DNA of 64,000 nt from DATLGB01 sp035540675 (GTDB lineage: Bacteria; Actinomycetota; Thermoleophilia; Solirubrobacterales; Solirubrobacteraceae), in the NCBI GenBank assembly GCA_035540675.1, contig DATLGB010000218.1:9938-73937 (forward strand), read 5' to 3'. Below the pieces are notes generated by a model. That model had not been told where the DNA came from, did not search any database, and saw only the letters and a program-made list of their open reading frames with translations. The position numbers and the translations under genes are program-made. Positions 1 through 9,389 of the stretch are shown piece after piece. Position 1 is the first letter of the stretch; each line of letters opens with the position of its first letter.

Positions 1-1472
1 GCGTGCAGCATGCGCGCGTTCTCGCCGATGAACTGCGCGGTCACCCGCGGGTTCAGGCGGATCAGGTAGGCCTCGGCCGCCTTGTCGCCCGCCGTCTTGA
101 CCAGCTCGCGCAGCTTGCGGTCGACTTCGATCGCGACGGTCTCCTCGGATTTGACGACGCCCTCGCCCTCGCAGGTGGGGCACGCCTTGGTCATGATCTC
201 GCGCACGCCCTCGGTGACGTTCTGGCGCGTCATCTCGACCAGCCCGAGCGGCGAGATCTCGACGACGAAGGTCTTCGTGCGGTCCTCGTCGAGCGCCTTG
301 CGCAGCGTCTTGAGCACGGCGTCGCGGTTGCGCGCGCGGGCCATGTCGATGAAGTCGATGACGATGATGCCGCCGATGTCGCGCAGCCGCAGCTGGTTGA
401 CGACCTCGTCGGCGGCCTCGAGGTTGGTCTTGGTGATCGTGTCCTCGAGGCGCGCGCTCTTGCCGCGGCCGGTGAACGAGCCCGTGTTGACGTCGATGAC
501 CGTCAGCGCCTCGGCGTAGTCGATCAGCAGGTAGCCGCCGCTGGGCAGGTCGACGCGCTTGGAGAGCATGCCCTCGATGACGTCGTCGACGCCGTAGGCC
601 TCGAACAGCGGCTCGTCGGACTCCCACAGCTCGACGCGGTCGACCAGCTCGGGCGCCGTGCGGCTGAAGAACGACACGAGGCGGTGGTACTGCTTGGGGT
701 CGTCGACGACCGCGCGCTCGAAGTGCGCCGAGAAGATGTCGCGCACGACGCGCACGGAGAGGTCGGCCTCCTGGAAGACCATCGCGGGGGCCTTGGCCTC
801 CTCGACGCGCTTCTGCAGGACCTCGTTGAGCTTGAACAGGTACAGCAGCTCGCGCTCGAAGTCCGCCCGCTTGGCGCCGTGCGCCGCGGTGCGGACGATC
901 GCGCCGCCGCCCTGCAGGTCGAGCTTGGCCGTCTCCTTGCGCAGGCGGGCGCGCTCGGAGTCCTCCAGGCGCCGCGACACGCCGACGCCCTCGCCCGTGG
1001 GCGCGAACACCATGTAGCGGCCGGCGATGGTGAGCTCCATGGACAGGCGGGCGCCCTTGGTCTTCAGCGGGTCCTTGACGACCTGGACGACGACCTCCTG
1101 GCCCGGCTTGAGGAGGTCGCTTATGCCCGGGCCCTTGGCGCTGCCGCGCCCGCGCTGGACGCGCTCGACGCCGGGCAGGACGACCTCGTCGACGTGCAGG
1201 AAGCCGTTCTTGTCGAGCCCGATGTCGACGAACGCCGCCTCCAGGCCCGGGAGGACGTTGTCGACGACGCCCTTGTAGATGTTGCCGACGATCGACCGGT
1301 TGCCGCGGCGTTCGAAGTAGATCTCGGCGCAGCGGAACCCGGATGCGAGCTCAGGGCCGCCGCGGCGGCGCCGGCCTCGGCGGCCGGTGCCCGTCGGGGC
1401 GTCCTGGGCGGATTCGAGGATGGCGACACGGGTTTCCTCCCGGTCGACCGTGACCAGCACGTGCTTTCTCAA
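1..1472 (-). CDS. rng: Ribonuclease G/E family endoribonuclease (C-terminus cut by window edge)
   Basis: Endoribonuclease of the RNase E/G family, acting in rRNA and mRNA processing. About 490 residues are visible; the C-terminus lies beyond base 1. In order are an S1-like region (around GNIYKGVVDNVLPG), the catalytic region with the metal-binding aspartates in VIDVNTGSFTG and IIVIDFIDMAR, and the zinc-link motif CPTCEGEG. The start is taken as TTG at 1472, because the reading frame matches the family's N-terminus (KHVLVTVDREETRVAILE) and no ATG or GTG lies close upstream in frame. A basic, Gly/Arg-rich insert of about 20 residues interrupts the first strand-turn after the start. The gene follows rodA on the same strand after a 21-base gap, the usual mre-rodA-rng order. 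Family assignment is secure; the start is less so. Confidence 0.93.
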   Translation of the reverse strand, partial: MRKHVLVTVDREETRVAILESAQDAPTGTGRRGRRRRGGPELASGFRCAEIYFERRGNRSIVGNIYKGVVDNVLPGLEAAFVDIGLDKNGFLHVDEVVLPGVERVQRGRGSAKGPGISDLLKPGQEVVVQVVKDPLKTKGARLSMELTIAGRYMVFAPTGEGVGVSRRLEDSERARLRKETAKLDLQGGGAIVRTAAHGAKRADFERELLYLFKLNEVLQKRVEEAKAPAMVFQEADLSVRVVRDIFSAHFERAVVDDPKQYHRLVSFFSRTAPELVDRVELWESDEPLFEAYGVDDVIEGMLSKRVDLPSGGYLLIDYAEALTVIDVNTGSFTGRGKSARLEDTITKTNLEAADEVVNQLRLRDIGGIIVIDFIDMARARNRDAVLKTLRKALDEDRTKTFVVEISPLGLVEMTRQNVTEGVREIMTKACPTCEGEGVVKSEETVAIEVDRKLRELVKTAGDKAAEAYLIRLNPRVTAQFIGENARMLH

Positions 1473-1493
1473 TGGAATGCGTCTTTCTGGACA

Positions 1494-2690
1494 TCAGAAG
1501 ATGGGCGCTCTGCCCTTGACTGCGGCGGTCTCGCGCGCTTGCGCGGAGATCGACTGAAGGACGCCGAGCGCCAGGAACGTGACGAGCAACGACGAGCCGC
1601 CGTAGCTCAGAAGGGGTGCCGGGACGCCCGTGATGGGCATGATCCCGACCGTCATCCCGACGTTGACGAAGATCTGGAACAACAGCATCACCGTGATGCC
1701 GCCGGCGATCATCGCGCCGTAGAGGTTCTTCGCCTGCGTGAGGATGTGCAATCCGCGCCATATCAGCAGCGCGTACAGGGACAGCACGAGCGCGGCGCCG
1801 ACGAACCCGTAGGTCTCGCCGATCACCGCGAAGATGAAGTCGGTGTGGTGCTCGGGCAGGAAGTCCAGCCCGGTCTGCGTGGCCTGCTCCGGACCGCGGC
1901 CGGTCTTCTCGCCGGCGCCGATCGCGATCTTGGACTGCTGCTGCTGGTAGCCCTCCTCCCCCTGCACCTGCGACGGGTGCAGGAACGAGGTGAGGCGGTC
2001 GACCTGGTACGGCTGCAGGACGTTCACCCCCACCGCCGGGAGCACCGCCAGCGTGAGGACGATCGACACCGCGCCGAGCGCGCCGAGCGCCGCGAAGTGC
2101 CTCCACGGCACGCCGGCCACGAACAGCACCCCCAGCGTGCCGACGACGTAGACCAGCGACGTGCCGAGATCGGGCTGGGCCATCACCAGCATCGCCGGGA
2201 ACAGGCCGATCAGCATCGCCTTGGCCGTCGTCTGGCGGGTCGGGCGCCGCATCTGGTCGACGATGAACGCCGACAGCGCGACCACCAGCAGCAGCTTGCC
2301 CAGCTCGGACGGCTGGAGGTTGAACAGCGGCGTCGGGATCCAGCGCTTGGACCCGCGCGAGACCGAGCCGAGCGCGAACACGATCGCGATCGACGCGATC
2401 ATGAAGCCGTAGATCACGTACTTGAGCTCGCGCAGCCGCGAGTAGTCGAAGCGCGAGATGCCGTACATCAGCACGATGCCGATGCCGGCGAACGCCGCCT
2501 GGCGGTAGACGTAGTAGTACGGCTGGCCCTCCACGTCGTCGGAGGTGGCGCCCTTGAGCGCGACGAGGGAGATCGCGACCAGGCCGAGCGCGGCGACCAG
2601 CAGCAGCGGGTCGATCCGCAGCCGGATCTCCCGCGGCACGAGCGGCGGCGGCGGCTCGGAGGCCGGCTTGATCGGCGTCGTGGTGCTCAT
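1494..2690 (-). CDS. rodA: Rod shape-determining protein RodA (SEDS glycosyltransferase)
   Basis: SEDS-family peptidoglycan glycosyltransferase that polymerises lipid II with PBP2 during lateral wall growth. It is an integral membrane protein of 398 residues with about ten hydrophobic segments. SEDS signature stretches are visible: QPSELGKLLLV, MAQPDLGTSLV, and near the C-terminus PITGVPAPLLSYGGSS. The extracellular loop includes QVQGEEGYQQQQSKIAIGAG, matching the RodA/FtsW pattern. The start is ATG at 2690, which overlaps the mrdA stop by 4 bp (ATGA), indicating translational coupling; longer upstream starts would run inside mrdA. The N-terminal 40 residues are Pro-rich and cytoplasmic. Confidence 0.96.
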   Translation of the reverse strand: MSTTTPIKPASEPPPPLVPREIRLRIDPLLLVAALGLVAISLVALKGATSDDVEGQPYYYVYRQAAFAGIGIVLMYGISRFDYSRLRELKYVIYGFMIASIAIVFALGSVSRGSKRWIPTPLFNLQPSELGKLLLVVALSAFIVDQMRRPTRQTTAKAMLIGLFPAMLVMAQPDLGTSLVYVVGTLGVLFVAGVPWRHFAALGALGAVSIVLTLAVLPAVGVNVLQPYQVDRLTSFLHPSQVQGEEGYQQQQSKIAIGAGEKTGRGPEQATQTGLDFLPEHHTDFIFAVIGETYGFVGAALVLSLYALLIWRGLHILTQAKNLYGAMIAGGITVMLLFQIFVNVGMTVGIMPITGVPAPLLSYGGSSLLVTFLALGVLQSISAQARETAAVKGRAPIF

Positions 2691-4867
2691 CGCGTGTGCG
2701 AGCTCCCGGCGCGGAACTCGTCGTCGCGCAGCCCGAACCACTGGTTGAGGATCAGGCGCGCCGCCGGAGCCGCGGTCTGCGCGCCCCAGCCGCCGCGCTC
2801 GATGGTGACGGCGACGACGATGGGCTTGGAGGGGTCGTCGTTGACGATGGCGACGTACCAGGACTGGTCGGGGTCGTTGCCACGCTCGGCGGTGCCCGTC
2901 TTGCCGTAGACCTTATGCGGGAAGTCGGAGAAGACGTCGTACGACGTGCCGCCGGGCTCGCTCGCGGCCCGCGCGATGCCCTCCATGATGACGTTGCGGG
3001 TGGCGCCGGAGATCTTGAGCTTGCGCTGCGGCGGCACCTTGAGGCGCTGCAGCAGCCGGCCGTGGCCGTCCTCGACGCGCCAGCCGAGGTGCGGCGTGAC
3101 GACCGTGCCGCCGTTGGCGATCGCCGAGTAGGCGACCGCCATCTGCAGCGGGGTGACCTGGAGGTCGCCCTGGCCGACCGAGAGGTTGACGTTGTCGCCC
3201 GCGCTGTACGGCCGGTCGATGCCGCCACAGGCGAACAGCGCGGCCTGGCTCTGGTAGGGCAGCTTGCGCTTCTTGCGGCAGCGCTCGTAGGCGCGGAAGC
3301 CGCCGTCGCGCCACTCGCGGTCCGGCACGAGCCCGGAGAACTCCCCCGGGAGGTCGATGCCCGTCTGCCTGCCGAGGCCGAAGCGCGCCGCCCACGTCTG
3401 CAGGACCTGCCCCTCGAGCGGGTACATCCGCGAGCCCAGCCAGTAGAAGAAGACGTCCGAGGAGACCTTCAGCGCCTGGCTGAGGGCGATCGTGCCGTTG
3501 ACTGCCCGCCGCGCGTTCGTGAACTCCTGGGGGCCGAGCCGGAAGACGCCGTTGTCGTTGTACGTGGTCTGCGGCGTGATCAGGCCCTCCTCGAGCGCCG
3601 CCGCCGCCGTGATCACCTTGAACGTCGACGCCGACGGATACACGCCGTCGATCGCGCGGTTGAGCAGCGGCTTGCCGGACGCCTCGGAGTTGAGCTGGTC
3701 GTACTTCTCCTGCGAGATCGGCTTCGCGAACAGGTTCGCGTCGAAGCTCGGCACCGAGCCCAGCGCGAGGACCTCGCCGTTGCGCGGGTCCATGGCCACG
3801 AACGCCCCGGCCTGCGCGCCGTTGCCGGCCGCCGCGGCGACGGCGCGGGCCACCGCGCGCTGGCCGGCGCGCTGCAGCCCGAGGTCGAGCGTGAGCCGCA
3901 GCTGCTGGCCCTGCTGGGGCTTGAAGACGCGCTCGGGGCAGCGGACGGGATCGTCGCAGGGGCGGTTGAGCGCATCGACCACCTGGCGGTAGTAGCCGTC
4001 GGTGCCGCGCAGGTACTTGTCGTAGGTCTCCTCGACGCCGTCCTTGCCGATGCGGTCGCCCTGCGCGAGGCCGCGGTAGCGCTTGAGCTTGAGCTCCTCG
4101 GGCGAGATCTCGCGCAGCGTCCCGAACAGGTGCGCGCCGACCTCCTTCTTCGGATAGCTGCGCAGGTACTGGATGACCGGCTTGACGCCGGGGAAGCGCG
4201 CCTGGCGCTCCCGCAGGTAGTTGTACGCCGCGCGGTCGACGTCGGTCTTGATCGTGATGGCGGCGTAGGGCGTCTGCGACATCTGCTGGATGACGCGGCG
4301 GTGGATCTGGCGCGGGCTGACGTCGATGACGCGGCCCAGGCGCGAGTAGCGGCGCCGCAGCTCCGGGTCGGCCGGCATCGGCGGCACCGGCACCGCGCGC
4401 GCCCGGGCGGCGGCCTTGGCGAGCCGGCTCCGCTCCCGGCGCTGCTGCTGTGTCATCGGCTTCTTCGAGCGCCGGCGGGCGCGGTTGAGGTCGCGCAGCC
4501 GGTCCGCGGCGGCGAGCCGCTCGCGCTCGGCGGCCGAGACCGCCTTGCCGTAGTCGGCCGCCAGGTCGCGCTCGCTCTGCGGCAGCTCGGTCGGGATCAT
4601 CTGCACGACCGCCGCCTGGCGCGTCGTGACGAGCTTGCGCCCCTCGCGGTCGACGATGTCGCCGCGCGGCGCCTCGATCTTGATCTTGCGCACGCGGTTC
4701 TGCGCCGCCTGCGAGACGTACTCCTCGCCCGAGAGCACCTGCAGGAACCACAGGCGGAAGAACAGCGCAGCGAACAGCACGAGCGCGAAGCCGCCGAGCA
4801 TCGCCACCCGCACCGCGAGCTGCGGCGTGATCGCCGGACGGCGCTCTTCGAGGGACGGCAGGCTCAT
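2687..4867 (-). CDS. mrdA: Penicillin-binding protein 2 (elongasome transpeptidase)
   Basis: Class B D,D-transpeptidase that cross-links peptidoglycan made by RodA. It has 726 residues: a short cytoplasmic N-terminus, one membrane anchor at about residues 19-44, a pedestal/dimerisation region, and a transpeptidase domain. Active-site motifs are all present: SxxK (STFK, catalytic Ser about 414), SxN-type SSD (469-471) and KTGT (656-659). The pedestal contains a highly basic insert (about residues 120-155, rich in Arg, Lys and Gln) not typical of the enterobacterial protein. The ATG at 4867 overlaps the mreD stop by 4 bp and the stop overlaps the rodA start, so the three are co-translated. Confidence 0.96.
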   Translation of the reverse strand: MSLPSLEERRPAITPQLAVRVAMLGGFALVLFAALFFRLWFLQVLSGEEYVSQAAQNRVRKIKIEAPRGDIVDREGRKLVTTRQAAVVQMIPTELPQSERDLAADYGKAVSAAERERLAAADRLRDLNRARRRSKKPMTQQQRRERSRLAKAAARARAVPVPPMPADPELRRRYSRLGRVIDVSPRQIHRRVIQQMSQTPYAAITIKTDVDRAAYNYLRERQARFPGVKPVIQYLRSYPKKEVGAHLFGTLREISPEELKLKRYRGLAQGDRIGKDGVEETYDKYLRGTDGYYRQVVDALNRPCDDPVRCPERVFKPQQGQQLRLTLDLGLQRAGQRAVARAVAAAAGNGAQAGAFVAMDPRNGEVLALGSVPSFDANLFAKPISQEKYDQLNSEASGKPLLNRAIDGVYPSASTFKVITAAAALEEGLITPQTTYNDNGVFRLGPQEFTNARRAVNGTIALSQALKVSSDVFFYWLGSRMYPLEGQVLQTWAARFGLGRQTGIDLPGEFSGLVPDREWRDGGFRAYERCRKKRKLPYQSQAALFACGGIDRPYSAGDNVNLSVGQGDLQVTPLQMAVAYSAIANGGTVVTPHLGWRVEDGHGRLLQRLKVPPQRKLKISGATRNVIMEGIARAASEPGGTSYDVFSDFPHKVYGKTGTAERGNDPDQSWYVAIVNDDPSKPIVVAVTIERGGWGAQTAAPAARLILNQWFGLRDDEFRAGSSHTR

Positions 4868-5430
4868 GCGCGGCTCAGCGGGGACAGGCCGCCGGTCGTG
4901 TACGCGCGCCGCCGGCGGCGCCGCGGATCGTCGGGCAGGTAGGGCAGCAGCACGCGCCGGACGAGGGCGTGGACCGGCAGCGCCAGCAGCGTCGACAGGA
5001 CGATGGCGAGCAGGATCTCGCGCAGCAGCAGCAGGGACAGCGGAAGGGCGGCACCGAGCAGGAACTGCAGGATGGCGTGCCCGACGGTCGTCACGGACGC
5101 CGCGACGGCGCCCACCGCCATCGGCGTCAGCCCGTGGGCGGGGTCGCGCAGCTCGCGCAGGCGCCCGGCGCCGTAGCCCACGAGCGTGAGCAGCAGCGAC
5201 GTGATCCCGAGCGTCTGCAGCAGCGCCGTGTCGATCAGCAGCCCGACCCCGAAGCCGAAGACGGCGCCCGGCACCGAGCCGCACAGCAGCCCGACCGACA
5301 TCACGAGCACGGTCGAGACGTCGATCGGGACGCCGAAGACCTCGATCTGGGAGACGGCCGCGACCTGCACGATCACGACGATCACGGCGAGTGCCGTCAG
5401 CCGGCCCGCTGAGTTGGGCACCAGGTTCAC
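4864..5430 (-). CDS. mreD: Rod shape-determining protein MreD
   Basis: Small integral membrane component of the elongasome, 188 residues, with five or so hydrophobic segments starting at TALAVIVVIVQVAAVSQ. The family is poorly conserved in sequence; identification rests on length, topology, the motif GFGVGLLIDTALLQTLGI typical of MreD, and position between mreC and the PBP2 gene. The start is GTG at 5430, which overlaps the mreC stop (GTGA). The C-terminus is basic (PDDPRRRRRRAY), probably cytoplasmic, and overlaps the mrdA start by 4 bp. Confidence 0.93.
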   Translation of the reverse strand: MNLVPNSAGRLTALAVIVVIVQVAAVSQIEVFGVPIDVSTVLVMSVGLLCGSVPGAVFGFGVGLLIDTALLQTLGITSLLLTLVGYGAGRLRELRDPAHGLTPMAVGAVAASVTTVGHAILQFLLGAALPLSLLLLREILLAIVLSTLLALPVHALVRRVLLPYLPDDPRRRRRRAYTTGGLSPLSRA

Positions 5431-6323
5431 GGCGTCGGCGTGCCCGTCGGATCCGTGCTGGCCTCGAGCTGCGGCTCGACGTCGCGCGTGAGGATCTCCA
5501 CCCACAGCAGCGATCCGAGGTCGGCCGCCGGCTTGACGTGGATGCGCCGGTCGAGGTCGCCGTCGCCGATGTCGACGCGGCTCACGCGCCCGATCGGGAT
5601 GTTCGGCGGGAAGTAGGACTTCAGGCGCGGCGACAGCGACCCGGCGGTCACGACGCGCTCGCCGCGGCGGACGCGCGGCGCCTGCACGAACTCGAGCTCG
5701 AGCCCGCCGGGGCGATTGACCGACGCCGAGATCGTCGCCTGCTGGTTGGAGCCCAGCGTGCGCGCCGCCGCCGCGAACTGGTCGTCGGTGATCAGCGTGA
5801 CGATCGAGTAGCCGGGGGTGACGGCCGAGACGCGGCCGACCAGGCCGTCGCCGTTGACCACGGGCTGGTCGACCCGCACCCCGGCGCTCGACCCCTTGTC
5901 GACGGTGATCTGCGAGTAGAACAGGCTCGGCGACCGCGCCGAGACGCGCGCCTTCACCGGCTGGTAGCGCTCGAGGCCCCCGGCCGTGTTGATCTCGAGC
6001 ATCTTGCGCAGCTGCTGGTTCTCCTGCTCGGCCGCCTGCAGGTCGGTCACCTCGCGCTCGAGCGACTGCGCGCGCTTGAGCAGCTCGTCGCGCTGCTCCT
6101 TGGCGTCGAGCGTGTCGCCCACCCATCCGAACAGGTCGCGGGCCGGCTTCAGCGCGCGGCTCGCCCCCTCCTGGATCGGGCCGAGCACCTGCAGCGCCCC
6201 GCGCTGCACGGCGTGCAGCCCCCCGCCCGCCGACTCCCCGAAGTACGCGGTCAGCAGGATCAGGGAGAGCGCGACGAACACGGCGAGGACCGCGCGACGA
6301 CGTCTGACCTGTCTGTCGTACAT
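5427..6323 (-). CDS. mreC: Rod shape-determining protein MreC
   Basis: Bitopic membrane protein that links MreB to periplasmic or wall-side PBP2 and RodA. It has 298 residues: basic cytoplasmic N-terminus (YDRQVRRRR), one membrane segment (AVLAVFVALSLILLTAYF), a coiled coil (about 75-115, LEREVTDLQAAEQENQQLRKM), then two beta domains with the MreC signatures SPSLFYSQITVDKGSSAGV and GDGLVGRVS. ATG at 6323 is preferred; a GTG 30 bases upstream would add ten residues, and the GGGAG about 14 bases before the ATG is an imperfect ribosome site. The 72-base gap to mreB is the only gap in the operon. Confidence 0.95.
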   Translation of the reverse strand: MYDRQVRRRRAVLAVFVALSLILLTAYFGESAGGGLHAVQRGALQVLGPIQEGASRALKPARDLFGWVGDTLDAKEQRDELLKRAQSLEREVTDLQAAEQENQQLRKMLEINTAGGLERYQPVKARVSARSPSLFYSQITVDKGSSAGVRVDQPVVNGDGLVGRVSAVTPGYSIVTLITDDQFAAAARTLGSNQQATISASVNRPGGLELEFVQAPRVRRGERVVTAGSLSPRLKSYFPPNIPIGRVSRVDIGDGDLDRRIHVKPAADLGSLLWVEILTRDVEPQLEASTDPTGTPTP

Positions 6324-6395
6324 GGGTGCTGGTAAGTCTCCCACCCGCGGCACGCGCTTCGAAGCGCGGCGGCGGGTCTGACGCGGCGCGCGCGC

Positions 6396-7451
<1,056 letters not shown>

Positions 7452-7596
7452 GAGAGGAGGGCGATCCGGTCGCTGCCGAGCGCGCGGCGCCGGGGAAGGT
7501 TCCGCCGCACCTGCGACCGCGCGGCAGTCTAGCGGCTCGCGTCCCCGGCACCTGCGGGCGACGCGCGGGATTTCTGCTGCAAACCGAGCTGCGCGG

Positions 7597-8127
7597 CTAC
7601 CGCCTGAGCAGCTCCGGCGCGAGGTCGAGCAGCGTCGCGACCGGCAGGCCGACGACGTTGAGGTAGTCGCCCCGGATCTCGCGCACGAGCGCGGCGCCGC
7701 GCGCCTGGATGGCGTAGCCGCCGGCGCGCTCGCGCCACTCGCCCGTGCCGACGTACCAGTCGATCCAGGCGTCGTCGAGGTCGCGGAAGGCCACGTCGGT
7801 GACGGCGACGGCCGCGCGGTCGCCGAGGACGAGGCCGCTCACGACCTGATGGGTGCGCCCGGTGAGCGCGCGCAGCGTCCGCGCCGCGTCGGCGTCGTCG
7901 GCCGGCTTGCCGTAGATGCGGCCGTCGAGCGCCACCAGCGTGTCGACGCCGAGCACCAGCTCGCCGCCGACCGCCGACGCCTTGCGGCGCGCGTTCTCGA
8001 GCGCGACCTCGGACGGGTCCCCCTCGGCGAGCTCGTCGGCCCCCGACGGGCGCACCTCGAACGGGATGCCGAGCTGCTCGAGGATCGCGCGCCGCTGCGG
8101 CGACCGGCTGGCGAGGACCAGGGTCAG
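7597..8127 (-). CDS. maf: Maf family nucleoside triphosphate pyrophosphatase
   Basis: House-cleaning pyrophosphatase hydrolysing non-canonical or modified NTPs. It has 176 residues. The N-terminal Maf signature reads LTLVLASRSPQRRAILEQLG, followed by the conserved A..KA and LGVDTLV (catalytic Asp region) and IYGKPADDADA. An in-frame stop (the ndk TAG at 8128-8130) lies directly before the first codon, so translation must begin at or after 8127. The first codon is CTG and no ATG, GTG or TTG lies upstream of the signature. A GGAGAG ribosome site inside the last ndk codons sits six bases before it. Starting at the next GTG (8055) would delete the signature. The product call is secure, the CTG start is inference. 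Confidence 0.88.
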   Translation of the reverse strand: MTLVLASRSPQRRAILEQLGIPFEVRPSGADELAEGDPSEVALENARRKASAVGGELVLGVDTLVALDGRIYGKPADDADAARTLRALTGRTHQVVSGLVLGDRAAVAVTDVAFRDLDDAWIDWYVGTGEWRERAGGYAIQARGAALVREIRGDYLNVVGLPVATLLDLAPELLRR

Positions 8128-8538
8128 CTAGAGCTCTCCGAAGAAGATGCCGGCCTCGCGGGTGCCCGATTCGGGCGAGTCGGAGCCGTGGACCATGTTC
8201 TTGCCGACCTCGACGGCGTAGTCGCCGCGGATCGACCCCGGCGCCGCCTCGAGCGGGTTGGTGGCGCCGATGACCTGCCGCGCCGCCTTGATGGCGCTCT
8301 CGCCCTCCAGCACCATCGCGACGAGCGGGCCGGACGTGATGAACTCCACCAGCTCGCCGAAGAACGGCTTGCCCTCGTGCTCGGCGTAGTGTTGTTTCGC
8401 GGTCTGCTCGTCGAGCTGCTTGAGCTCGAGCGCGACGAGGCGCAGGCCCTTGCGCTCGAAGCGCGCGATGATCTCCCCGGTCAGCCCGCGCGCGAAGGCG
8501 TCCGGCTTGACCAGGATCAGGGTTCTCTCGATAGCCAT
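8128..8538 (-). CDS. ndk: Nucleoside diphosphate kinase
   Basis: Transfers the gamma phosphate between nucleoside tri- and diphosphates through a phosphohistidine. It has 136 residues, the usual length. The conserved N-terminus (ERTLILVKPDAFARGLTGEI), and the active-site stretch GKNMVHGSDSPESGTREAGIFF with the phosphorylated His (about 117) are intact. ATG at 8538. It lies directly upstream of maf, whose first codon abuts the ndk stop codon in the same frame, so the two are probably translationally coupled. Confidence 0.97.
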   Translation of the reverse strand: MAIERTLILVKPDAFARGLTGEIIARFERKGLRLVALELKQLDEQTAKQHYAEHEGKPFFGELVEFITSGPLVAMVLEGESAIKAARQVIGATNPLEAAPGSIRGDYAVEVGKNMVHGSDSPESGTREAGIFFGEL

Positions 8539-8675
8539 GGCGCGGGACAGTAGCCCGCGTGCGGGTCGGGCGGGCCGGCGGCTCGGCGGGCGCCGGCGTT
8601 TCCGGCGGCGGGTGAGGACGGGCAGACTCGGCGCCGGCGCGCGGCGGGTGCGCCGCGCGGCGCGGCGCGGCGCCG

Positions 8676-9218
8676 CTACTCCGACGCGTAGTCGGCCGCC
8701 GCCGTCTCCTGCGCGCTGCGGCGGCGCAGGCGCGCGGCGCTGGCGGTGGGCGACGTGGCGGTCGCACCCGGGACGACCTCGGTCTCGCAGTACGGGCACA
8801 GCTTCCAGCTCGGATCGAGCGGCTTCGAGCAGCTGCGGCACGGGTCCTTGAGGCGCTGCAGGCAGTTGGGACAGCGCAGGTAGTCCGACCGGATGTCGTG
8901 CTCGCAGTACGGGCAGAGGTCCCAGTCGAGCTGGTGCAGGCGTCCCTCGGCCGCGTGCATCTCGAGCTCGCGCAGGCGCACGTCGTCGAGGTACTCCGGC
9001 GGGCGGACGATCGCGTAGACCACGGTGCCGACGAACGGGAACAGCGACGCCGCCGTCGCGCACGCGACCAGCATCGGGTCGTCGATGCGGCGGCGGGCGT
9101 CGGCGTAGGTCCAGAAGATCAGCGCCACCCACAGCACCGCCAGGAACAGCAGGACCACCTTGACCGCCGTGTCGAGGGCGTTGTTGTTGATCCCGAGGAT
9201 CGCGAGCGGCAGCACCAT
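8676..9218 (-). CDS. Membrane protein with double zinc ribbon
   Basis: A 180-residue protein of unknown role. The N-terminus has two hydrophobic segments (about residues 16-40 and 50-72). The cytoplasmic part carries two zinc ribbons with four CxxC pairs: CPYC/CPNC and CRSC/CPYC, matching the double zinc ribbon (DZANK-type) arrangement. The tail is disordered and Ala/Ser/Thr-rich. Such ribbons usually mediate protein or nucleic acid contacts; nothing in the sequence shows which. ATG at 9218. It lies on the same strand as valS and ndk, with 51 and 137 base gaps, so may share their transcript. Confidence 0.85.
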   Translation of the reverse strand: MVLPLAILGINNNALDTAVKVVLLFLAVLWVALIFWTYADARRRIDDPMLVACATAASLFPFVGTVVYAIVRPPEYLDDVRLRELEMHAAEGRLHQLDWDLCPYCEHDIRSDYLRCPNCLQRLKDPCRSCSKPLDPSWKLCPYCETEVVPGATATSPTASAARLRRRSAQETAAADYASE

Positions 9219-9269
9219 GTGTGGGCGGGAAGCGTAGTGGTTGGCGCGGTCGGGCGAGCAGCGCGGGCG

Positions 9270-9389
9270 CTAGAGGAAAGCCCGGCCGAAGGCGTAGCCG
9301 ATCACGAAGAAGACGAGGATGACGATCGCCACGACGGCGGCGACCAGGCCGATCATCGCCGGCAGGCTCGGGTGGTCGCGGCGCCTCAT
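9270..9389 (-). CDS. Small single-pass membrane protein (39 residues)
   Basis: A 39-residue open frame beginning MRRRDHPSLPAMIGL and continuing as one strongly hydrophobic helix (AAVVAIVILVFFVIGYAF) to a TAG at 9270. Support for reality is the 4-bp ATGA overlap of its start with the valS stop, the positive-inside N-terminus followed by a clean membrane segment, and GC-rich third positions. The function is unknown. It is probably translated by coupling to valS. Confidence 0.72.
   Translation of the reverse strand: MRRRDHPSLPAMIGLVAAVVAIVILVFFVIGYAFGRAFL

Noticed and set aside
3..2909. A 968-residue frame on the plus strand
   Set aside because: It lies opposite rng, rodA and part of mrdA, which have clear family motifs; its composition is Arg/Ala/Val/Asp-rich shadow sequence of high-GC DNA.
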